Below are positions 33,987-40,941 of a DNA stretch of 64,000 nt, in pieces. Numbering within the stretch: position 1 is the first letter of the stretch; the number at the start of each line of letters is the position of its first letter. This DNA comes from Fibrobacter sp. UWR2. GTDB lineage: Bacteria; Fibrobacterota; Fibrobacteria; Fibrobacterales; Fibrobacteraceae. Position numbers and translations under genes: made by a program. Location: the NCBI RefSeq assembly GCF_002210285.1, contig NZ_MWQE01000012.1:1-64000 (forward strand), given 5' to 3'. Under the pieces are notes generated by a model. The model saw nothing but the letters and a program-made list of their open reading frames with translations, made no database searches and was not told the origin of the DNA.

Positions 33987-35972
33987 ATGAGATTTTCGTG
34001 GTTAGGGCTTATTGCATGCCTAGTCCTCTGGGCGTGCGGTTCGGATGAACCGTCCAATTACGGCGGTACAACCAAACCCGCCGATGCCGAATTGATTGAG
34101 GATGAAGGGGATGAACCGGGCGAAAAGTCGGAACCCGAAGAGAAGAGGGATACGACTGACAAGGAATACTACATCAAGTCGAACCTGGAAGCGACCGGGG
34201 ATTTCTCGGTAGACTCGGTATACGACAAGAATACAAGTTCCTATACCTACAGGATCCGTACGGGCAACATCGTATGGTACTCGCAAAGGGTGACGAAAAA
34301 GGCAATGGGGGACGAGAGTATATGCTACGGCGAGCAGGACAGCAACTGTAGCGATTACGGGCGCCTGTTCCTAGCGACGGACTTTCATACCGAGTTTGCC
34401 TGCCCCGACAGCACGCGCCTGCCCTCGACAAGGGAATGGAACCTTCTGGAAAGTTACCGCGCCAAGTATGCCGTAATCGACACGCTGATGGCCCTCGAGT
34501 ATGGCGGCACCTGCGAAAAGGATAGCGTGCTCAAGTGCTCCGGCATCGATACGACGGGCTACTACCTGACAGCGGACGGAAAGGTCTATGTGAGGAAGAA
34601 GGACAGTGAAAAGGCTTCGTTCATCAAGGCGAAGGATTCCAGCTTCTACAATATCCGCTGCGTGGGCTACCCGGACTTTGTAGAGTCGAAAAAGGAATTG
34701 CCTCCTTGTGATACTGCATTGTACGTGCCGGCGCGGATTTACGTGTTCAGCGAAAAGGAGAACTACCGCTGCTATCCGGGAAACGGGGGGTGGCACCCGG
34801 ACTTTAGCGAAAGCTGCCCCGAGGGGGGCAAGTCCATAGTCTATCACGACACGATGATGATCTGCCTGAGCAACATCTGGCAATTGGCGGACATAGACTA
34901 TTCGCCCGACTCGTGTACCGCCAAGACCAAGGATTCACTTGTCTGGTTCAACGGCATAAACTACTACTGCACGGGAGAATCCTGGCGCAGGCTCACGCCG
35001 CTGGAGGATTCCATCGGGGTCTGCAACCAGAGGAAGGCCGGGGTCAACGACACGGTGTTCTCGGGAGTCGATATAGAACTGTACCACTGCGATAGCAACG
35101 AATGGAGAGAGGCCGTATTCGACGACTATGTGGGGCGCTGCGACGACAGTTCTACGGTGCACATGAACGATACGATTGAGTTCAAGTACGTACGCTATAT
35201 TTGCCGCGGGAAGGGCTGGACGCGCTACACCGACCTGGAAGAACGCTTTGGCGTATGTACCCCCGAAAAGTTGTTTATGCTCGAAAATGGTACCTACGAT
35301 ATCGAAAACAGGAAAATGGAATTCCTGTGCGACACTTCGGGCTGGGTTAAGTACACGGCGACTACCGTGATTGGCAAGTGTGACGCTTCTAATGCTGGAT
35401 CAGTCGCCTTGTATAGGGACCTGTATTATGAATGCAGTTTTTCAAGATGGAACTATGCAGAGCGGTTGCAAAATACTTATGACAGCGTGCTTGTCTGTAG
35501 CCCCAAAAACGACGGACACGTAATAAACGCAGAGGATAATCCATTGGAACCGTATATGAAGGTTGTCCAGTGTCATTACAATTCGGTTACTGATAAGTTG
35601 ATGTCTCTGCTGACTGCATTCCCTAAATGTTATAAGGAAGACGAAGGCAAGGTTCACTCTGAAGGGTCTAGGCAGTTCTACTGTGGGGGAGCCGGTTACT
35701 GGCACGATTACTTCGACGACCTGCCCCTGTGTACGACAAGGAATATCGGTGAACTCGCCACGTCGAAGGACTACGGCCGGGTTGCCTGCACGGAAAGGGG
35801 CTGGCGCAATATTTCGGACCTTGAAGCCAAATACGGCGTGTGTTCCAAGCGTAACGAATATACCTTCAAGGAAGATGGTGAGGAACGGTTTATCTGCCTC
35901 CAGGAGAACTGGCGCAGGTACAAGGATCCGAGTACCTTCCGCATACAGGGGAAAGCAGGGGAGGATAAGTAA
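33987..35972 (+). CDS. Large lipoprotein: FISUMP-like domain plus cysteine-repeat array (copy 1)
   Basis: The 661-residue protein has a lipobox (LVLWAC, Cys17), an acidic linker and a FISUMP-related domain (about residues 50-225; DYGRLFLATDF, CPDSTRLPSTREWN, YNIRCVGYP). It continues with about nine degenerate repeats of 40-60 residues, each with a Cys near its start, a G and hydroxyl-rich middle and a Y-x-C-x4-W element (YYCTGESW, YHCDSNEW, YICRGKGW). The paired Cys probably form disulfides within each repeat. Function is unknown; a surface-exposed binding array is plausible. Its stop overlaps the next start (TAATG), coupling it to a paralogous lipoprotein and then a SIR2-like gene. Confidence 0.7.
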   Translation: MRFSWLGLIACLVLWACGSDEPSNYGGTTKPADAELIEDEGDEPGEKSEPEEKRDTTDKEYYIKSNLEATGDFSVDSVYDKNTSSYTYRIRTGNIVWYSQRVTKKAMGDESICYGEQDSNCSDYGRLFLATDFHTEFACPDSTRLPSTREWNLLESYRAKYAVIDTLMALEYGGTCEKDSVLKCSGIDTTGYYLTADGKVYVRKKDSEKASFIKAKDSSFYNIRCVGYPDFVESKKELPPCDTALYVPARIYVFSEKENYRCYPGNGGWHPDFSESCPEGGKSIVYHDTMMICLSNIWQLADIDYSPDSCTAKTKDSLVWFNGINYYCTGESWRRLTPLEDSIGVCNQRKAGVNDTVFSGVDIELYHCDSNEWREAVFDDYVGRCDDSSTVHMNDTIEFKYVRYICRGKGWTRYTDLEERFGVCTPEKLFMLENGTYDIENRKMEFLCDTSGWVKYTATTVIGKCDASNAGSVALYRDLYYECSFSRWNYAERLQNTYDSVLVCSPKNDGHVINAEDNPLEPYMKVVQCHYNSVTDKLMSLLTAFPKCYKEDEGKVHSEGSRQFYCGGAGYWHDYFDDLPLCTTRNIGELATSKDYGRVACTERGWRNISDLEAKYGVCSKRNEYTFKEDGEERFICLQENWRRYKDPSTFRIQGKAGEDK

Positions 35973-37927
35973 TGAATACCGTCAAGAAGACTCTCCTTGC
36001 CTCCTGTGGCTTTGCAATTGCAGTGGCGCTGTATGCCTGCAGTGACGAAGAATCAGATTTTTTGAGCAATCGCGACGATGTAGGAGCCGAAAGCAGCAGT
36101 AGCAACTCGAAGGGCTCCGGCACGAAGGGTTCCAGCAGCAGCGTCGAAACCATTGTCGACATAAAGGATGGCCCCATCAGCGAAACGGATTCCATCGACT
36201 TGAGCGAGTACGGTCAGGACGATGCCGTTGTAGACAGGGACGGCGGCAAGGTCTATAACCTGATGACCTCGGGAATCGACGTCTGGACTCTTGAAAACCT
36301 CGACAGCAAGGCGGCGCACCCGACAAGCGGCTGCTACGATTATGCGGATTCCCTGTGCAGGGATTACGGAAGGCTGTACCTCGACGATGACGATGCGGCA
36401 GAACTCTGCCCCGACGGTTTCGAGATACCCCGCGCTGTTGACTACAGGTTGCTGCTAGAATCCAAGGACGACTACAAGCCTGTATATGCCGGCAGCTGCG
36501 AGATAGAGAAGAACAACATGCTTGCCTGCACGGGAATCAACGATACGGCCTTCTACATGACGAGCGATGACAGTATCGTTGTCGTTCCGAAAAAAGGGTC
36601 TTGGACAGTGATGAGGGACGACGGGCGCTTGGGCAGCGTGCGGTGTATCAAGCGGCAGTCGATTACCGATAAGAAAAAGAATTTGCGCGATTGTTCGGAT
36701 GGCTATTACGGACGGACTGTCTATGTCATTGAAAGTGATTCCACCTTCGAGTGTAAGGCGGGCGAGTGGAAGCTTATCGCGGGGTATCCATGCGAAGATG
36801 GCGAGACGTACCTTTATAGGGGCCGGTCGGATACCCTGTATGTTTGTTCTGATAACATGTGGATGGTGGCCGGGCTGAAGGATATCGGCAGGCCCTGCCT
36901 AAATGACAATAGGCACGAGGTCGTGCTATTGAGCGGAATGCACTACGCCTGTTCCGATTCCGGTTGGGTTGCCCTGAGATACCCTGCCACGGAACTGGGC
37001 GAATGCTATGCCGATCTCTTTGGGTCTGTTGTCAAGCTCGATTCCAATACCACGTTTATCTGCAGGAATACGGGGCGGTGGGAGCGCGCCACTGCCACCG
37101 ATATATATGGCTTATGCATGGAAGAATTGGATGGAGTCATAGTCAAAATCGATTCCACTCAGTATTTCTGTTCTGTAAAGAGGTATGAAAGCCTTATAGG
37201 TTTCCGGTTTACCTGGGATTCGGACTATGAGAATGCCAATAGCGCGAGCGGCTTCTGTACGGACGAACGTTTTGGGGATACCACTCTTTACAATGACAAC
37301 TATTACAGGTGTACATCGAATAATATGTGGCAACCCCTCGACAACACGATGGTTCTGCCCAAGTGCGATTCTACCCGGTGGGATACGACGGCGTATGTGG
37401 GCCGTAAGGAATACCTGTGTAACCGCTACGCTCAAAAGTGGCAAGAAGTTGAACGCGAACTTTTTAACGGACAGGCGGATTCCGTGTCGTGCTCGATTGA
37501 GGAATTCGGTAATATATACGAGCGCGGTTTTCACATGTATATCTGCAAGCTGAATAACAAAAACTTATTCGCCTTCCAGTCGGTATCTGAAATTGAAATG
37601 AAATACGGTGCATGTGGCCTGGATACGACATACGTGATTGATGAAGATTCAATCGCCTATGTTTGTACTAACGGAAAATGGGACAAGCGTAAGCTGAATG
37701 AATATGAAAAAATGTTTGGTATTTGCCCGCGGGATACGACTTATCAGGTTCCCCAAGATACCGCGATATACACTTGCAATATGGGCTATTGGATGGAATA
37801 CGTGTTGAACGAATACGAAAGGAAATTAGGTATTTGCCCACGCGATACGACTTATCAGGTTTCCGAAGATACCGTGGTTTACACTTGCAATGATGGCGAC
37901 TGGTCGGAATATGTGACGGACGACTAA
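35972..37927 (+). CDS. Large lipoprotein: FISUMP-like domain plus cysteine-repeat array (copy 2)
   Basis: The 651-residue paralogue of the preceding protein has a lipobox (ALYAC, Cys23), a Ser-rich linker, a FISUMP-like domain (about residues 70-225; DYGRLYLDDDDAAELCPDGFEIP, GSVRCIKRQ) and about ten Cys repeats. The last two repeats are nearly identical (GICPRDTTYQV...YTCN.G.W.EYV), pointing to recent duplication. The same Y-x-C-x4-W element recurs throughout. It is coupled to the upstream gene by a one-base overlap and precedes the SIR2-like gene by 8 bp. I infer a surface location; the ligand and role are unknown. Confidence 0.7.
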   Translation: MNTVKKTLLASCGFAIAVALYACSDEESDFLSNRDDVGAESSSSNSKGSGTKGSSSSVETIVDIKDGPISETDSIDLSEYGQDDAVVDRDGGKVYNLMTSGIDVWTLENLDSKAAHPTSGCYDYADSLCRDYGRLYLDDDDAAELCPDGFEIPRAVDYRLLLESKDDYKPVYAGSCEIEKNNMLACTGINDTAFYMTSDDSIVVVPKKGSWTVMRDDGRLGSVRCIKRQSITDKKKNLRDCSDGYYGRTVYVIESDSTFECKAGEWKLIAGYPCEDGETYLYRGRSDTLYVCSDNMWMVAGLKDIGRPCLNDNRHEVVLLSGMHYACSDSGWVALRYPATELGECYADLFGSVVKLDSNTTFICRNTGRWERATATDIYGLCMEELDGVIVKIDSTQYFCSVKRYESLIGFRFTWDSDYENANSASGFCTDERFGDTTLYNDNYYRCTSNNMWQPLDNTMVLPKCDSTRWDTTAYVGRKEYLCNRYAQKWQEVERELFNGQADSVSCSIEEFGNIYERGFHMYICKLNNKNLFAFQSVSEIEMKYGACGLDTTYVIDEDSIAYVCTNGKWDKRKLNEYEKMFGICPRDTTYQVPQDTAIYTCNMGYWMEYVLNEYERKLGICPRDTTYQVSEDTVVYTCNDGDWSEYVTDD

Positions 37928-37935
37928 AGGAGTAC

Positions 37936-38922
37936 ATGGCTATGGATACTACATCGGGTACATACCGCCGCATCTTTGTGCTGGGCTCCGGCTTCAGCAA
38001 GTCTTTCTGCCCGCAGATGCCCACGCTCCGCGACCTGAACGAGCATATTCCCTTCGGCATTCCGGACGAGTTCCCGCACCTGCGCGAATACTGCACGCGT
38101 TTTTTGGAACTGTGCAACAGCCAGCCGGATTACCTGGACATCGAGCGGCTTTCGACCTCGATACTTTCGGCGCAGATTTTCCCTGGCGTGCGCGAAAGCC
38201 TGTACCATTCGAGCCTGCGGTTCGAACTGCTGCGGTTTATCGCAAACGAGATTCGGCATGACCGCGCGGTGGATGATGACTGCGCGGCGGTGCTCCGCAA
38301 GTTCCTTTCGGGTTGCGAGAACTGCCCGGGCGAGGGCGTGCGCGATACGCTACTGCTATCGTTCAACTACGATACGCTTATCGAGGATGTGATTGCGGCC
38401 GACCCGGAGATGAGTTCCCGCGTGGCGGTGGATTACGGCGTGCGTATCGACCCTGCGGACCGGAGTGCGGTACGTGCCCCGCGGACGCTCACGGTTGACC
38501 TCATCAAGTTGCATGGTTCGCTCAACTGGTACCCGGTGAAGGGAGCCTCGGACCCGCTCGACCTCAAGAACGTGTGCCAGGTGGAGCCCTGCGACCGGAG
38601 TTTCCCCATCTACCGCGAAGACACGCCCATCTACATCCCGATGGCGCACGCGAAGGAATCCTTCTTGCGCGGGAGCCTTTTCAACCTGCTTTGGAGCAAG
38701 GCGGATTACTACCTGAAAAATGCCGACGAAATCTACTTCCTGGGCTACGGGTTCCCGAAAACGGACATGAACAATTTGGAATTCCTGCTCCGGCACCGCG
38801 AACGCTTCAAGAAGGTGGTCGTTTTCGAGCCGGAAAATTCCCCTGTGCTGGAGCGGTTACGCAGGCTGCTCGGCAACTTGGTCGAAAGTCGCGACGCGAA
38901 GGAATACCTCGCGAATTTCTAG
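37936..38922 (+). CDS. SIR2-like NAD-binding domain protein
   Basis: The 328-residue cytoplasmic protein has the sirtuin-like Rossmann layout: VLGSGFSKSF at residues 15-24 (the GAGxS loop), LSFNYDTLIED with Asn144, LIKLHGSLNWY with His193, and a late FLGYGFPKTD (268-277). These match the SIR2_2 group, whose members include NAD-consuming effectors of anti-phage systems; the catalytic Asn and His positions are retained. No second domain is fused. AAAGGAG sits at 37927-37932, so ATG 37942 (two codons in) is an equally good start. It follows two lipoprotein genes with an 8-bp gap and is followed by a candidate ECF promoter. Confidence 0.75.
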   Translation: MAMDTTSGTYRRIFVLGSGFSKSFCPQMPTLRDLNEHIPFGIPDEFPHLREYCTRFLELCNSQPDYLDIERLSTSILSAQIFPGVRESLYHSSLRFELLRFIANEIRHDRAVDDDCAAVLRKFLSGCENCPGEGVRDTLLLSFNYDTLIEDVIAADPEMSSRVAVDYGVRIDPADRSAVRAPRTLTVDLIKLHGSLNWYPVKGASDPLDLKNVCQVEPCDRSFPIYREDTPIYIPMAHAKESFLRGSLFNLLWSKADYYLKNADEIYFLGYGFPKTDMNNLEFLLRHRERFKKVVVFEPENSPVLERLRRLLGNLVESRDAKEYLANF

Positions 38923-38931
38923 AAAAAAAAC

Positions 38932-38962
38932 GGTAACACTTTTGCCTCCCTGGGGTGTTATA
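38932..38962 (+). promoter_or_regulatory. ECF-type promoter motif 1 (upstream of flavodoxin-like gene)
   Basis: GGTAACACTTTT, 10 bp, GGTGTTATA. The GGT and GGTGTT elements start 22 bp apart, as in the three other copies in this window. The start codon at 38984 lies 24 bp beyond the -10-like element. Confidence 0.7.
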
Positions 38963-38983
38963 CCTTAAAAAGGGAGGTTTTGC

Positions 38984-39583
38984 ATGAAAATCCTGATATT
39001 GAACGCGAGCCCGCGCAGGCACGGCACGATTTCGCAGGCCGTGGAACGCTTCGCCGACGGTGCGAACTATTCGCACTTGGGGGATTTTTCCGACGACACG
39101 CAGGTGGAAATCGTGAACGTGAACGACCTGAAATTCTCGCCCTGCAGAGGTTGCATGCAATGCCGCAAGTGTGGGCACTGCTGCCTTCCCGAAGATGACG
39201 CGCACCGCGTCGCCGAGAAGATTGCCGCCTGTGACGTGCTGGTGGTGGCCGCTCCCGTTTACTGGGGCAACATGCCCGGCACCCTCAAGACGCTTTTCGA
39301 CCGTATGGTATACGCGCTGATGTCCGAATCTAGACTCGGAATCCCCAAACCGCTCCACAAGGGCAAGGACGCCTATATCATTACGAGCTGTACGACCCCC
39401 TTCCCGTTCAATTTCTTCTGCAGGCAGACTTCCGGCCTGGTGGCCGCCCTCAAGGAAATTTTGGGCACATCGGGGTTCAAAATCCGCGGAAAAGTGGTAA
39501 TTCCGGGCACAAAGGCCAAAAAAGGACTCCCTGCGTATGCCGGAAAATGCGCCTACCGGCTGGGCTTTTCCCTTTCTATATAA
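38984..39583 (+). CDS. Flavodoxin-fold NAD(P)H-dependent FMN reductase with cysteine cluster
   Basis: The 199-residue protein begins KILILNASPRRHGT, the FMN-phosphate loop of the flavodoxin-like reductases, and has the APVYWGNMPGTLKTLFDR segment of that family. Between these is a compact cluster of six Cys (residues 54, 57, 60, 63, 66, 67; spacing C-x2-C-x2-C-x2-C-x2-CC), as in iron-sulfur flavoproteins, which may hold an Fe-S cluster or act as a redox sensor. It is preceded by the same promoter motif as the ECF sigma gene that follows it, so it belongs to that regulon. GGGAGG precedes the ATG. Confidence 0.78.
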   Translation: MKILILNASPRRHGTISQAVERFADGANYSHLGDFSDDTQVEIVNVNDLKFSPCRGCMQCRKCGHCCLPEDDAHRVAEKIAACDVLVVAAPVYWGNMPGTLKTLFDRMVYALMSESRLGIPKPLHKGKDAYIITSCTTPFPFNFFCRQTSGLVAALKEILGTSGFKIRGKVVIPGTKAKKGLPAYAGKCAYRLGFSLSI

Positions 39584-39597
39584 TTTTTTAAATTTGC

Positions 39598-39628
39598 GGT
39601 AACACTTTTGACCTCCCCAGGTGTTACA
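39598..39628 (+). promoter_or_regulatory. ECF-type promoter motif 2 (autoregulation of the sigma gene)
   Basis: GGTAACACTTTT, 10 bp, GGTGTTACA in the same 22-bp register. Transcription would start near 39633, which places the ATG at 39634 at the very 5' end and supports ATG 39661 as the sigma-factor start. Confidence 0.7.
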
Positions 39629-39660
39629 AAGGCATGGAAAGGATAAATCCCGCAGGAAAC

Positions 39661-40137
39661 ATGGAATTTTCGAAACTGTACGAGGTGTACGCCCCGATGG
39701 TTTATCGCCGCTCCATGATGCTCCTGCGTGACGAATCCGAGGCCGAGGACATGATGCAGAACGTTTTTCTGCGCGTGTTCGAACGCTGGGACAGCCTGGA
39801 CGTATCGCAGCCGTCGAGCCTGTTGTGGAATACGACGACGAGGCTCTGCCTGAACCGCATCCGCGACAAGAAGCGCCGCGGACTCGATACGGACACGAGC
39901 GAACTCTTGCTCTCGATTGCCTGTGCCGATGACGACGAAGGCGAAAAGGAAGCGAAGGGCATTCTCGCGAAACTGTTCTCGCGCGAGCCGGAATCTAGCC
40001 GCACCATTGCCGTGCTGCACTTTGTGGACGGCATGACGCTCGAGGAAACTGCCCGCGAGGTAGGGCTCTCGGTGAGTGGGGTGCGCAAGCGTTTGCGTGG
40101 CCTGCAGGCCAAGGTAAAGAATCTGGAGGTAAAGTGA
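39661..40137 (+). CDS. ECF-family RNA polymerase sigma factor
   Basis: The 158-residue protein has region 2 (YAPMVYRRSMMLLRDESEAEDMMQNVFLRVFERW) and region 4 (IAVLHFVDGMTLEETAREVGLSVSGVRKRLRGL, a helix-turn-helix) joined by a short acidic linker, with no regions 1 or 3, as in extracytoplasmic-function sigma factors. ATG 39661 with AGGAA upstream is preferred over 39634, which would be almost leaderless from motif 2. The next gene starts on its stop codon (TGATG) and has the layout of a membrane anti-sigma factor. The repeated motif at four sites in this region is its probable target. Confidence 0.88.
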   Translation: MEFSKLYEVYAPMVYRRSMMLLRDESEAEDMMQNVFLRVFERWDSLDVSQPSSLLWNTTTRLCLNRIRDKKRRGLDTDTSELLLSIACADDDEGEKEAKGILAKLFSREPESSRTIAVLHFVDGMTLEETAREVGLSVSGVRKRLRGLQAKVKNLEVK

Positions 40138-40940
40138 TGATCCCCGATTGGAAACTGGAACGATACCTTACGGGCGACCTGCCCGAAGGCGAGATGCGCG
40201 AGATTCGCGAACTCGAAGAGACGGACGAGATTTTCGCCCATCGCGTGAAGATGCTGCGCGAAGATAACGCGGCAATCCTCCGCAAGATGCCTTTCGAAAG
40301 GCTCTCGGAAAAGATGGAGGCGATGCCGAGCCGCCAGAATTCCGCCGGCAATACGGTGCGTGTGAATTTCAAGCTCGTGAAGTTCGCTGCCGCTGCGGCT
40401 CTCGTGCTTGCGGTGGTTTCGGTGGCACTCTTCAGCCAGCGCGAGATTGCAGGGCAGGGTGCGGGCGACCAGCTCGCTGCCAGCGATGCAGACGGCGCAT
40501 CGGTTGTTGAAGTCGCGATGGCCGATACGCAAGACGACGGGACCCGTATCAAGGGACTTTCCCCCCGCATGGAAGTCTGGAAGAAGACCGGCGACAGCGC
40601 CATACAGATGATGAACATGGGCGAGGCCCGCGAAGGCGACGAGATCCAGCTGCGCTATTCCGTACCCGAGAAGTGCTATGGGTTGCTCTTTAGCATGGAC
40701 GGCAACGGCACGCTCACTATGCACATGGCCGAAGGCAACAAGGCGATTGCCCTTGAACCTGGTAAGATGACGACGCTTCCGTTTGCCTACAAGCTCGATA
40801 ACGCGCCGAAATTTGAGAAGTTCTTCTTTGTGACTTCGCGTGAGGCGTTCGAACTGGATGCAAATGATGTGGACGCAGTACTCAAGAATAAGAATGTGCA
40901 TGCGGAATCTGTGAATCTGCGCAAGGTGGAGGGAAATTAA
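40137..40940 (+). CDS. Membrane anti-sigma factor with DUF4384-like periplasmic domain
   Basis: The 267-residue protein has a cytoplasmic N-terminus of about 80 residues (LERYLTGDLPEGEMREIREL, a short anti-sigma-like helical region without zinc-binding Cys), one membrane helix (residues 81-100) and a periplasmic part. The latter ends in a domain of DUF4384 type (IQLRYSVPEKCYGLLFSMDGNGTLTMHM, FFFVTSREAFEL), often found beside or within bacterial caspase-like proteins. ATG 40137 lies 6 bases after GGAGGT; GTG 40134 is less likely. It is coupled to the sigma gene by a one-base overlap, so it is its probable partner and would release it on an envelope signal. Confidence 0.78.
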   Translation: MIPDWKLERYLTGDLPEGEMREIRELEETDEIFAHRVKMLREDNAAILRKMPFERLSEKMEAMPSRQNSAGNTVRVNFKLVKFAAAAALVLAVVSVALFSQREIAGQGAGDQLAASDADGASVVEVAMADTQDDGTRIKGLSPRMEVWKKTGDSAIQMMNMGEAREGDEIQLRYSVPEKCYGLLFSMDGNGTLTMHMAEGNKAIALEPGKMTTLPFAYKLDNAPKFEKFFFVTSREAFELDANDVDAVLKNKNVHAESVNLRKVEGN

Positions 40941-40941
40941 G

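Noticed and set aside
39634-39660. ATG 39634 as start of the ECF sigma factor
   Set aside because: It coincides with the predicted transcription start from motif 2, whereas ATG 39661 has AGGAA upstream and begins directly before region 2.
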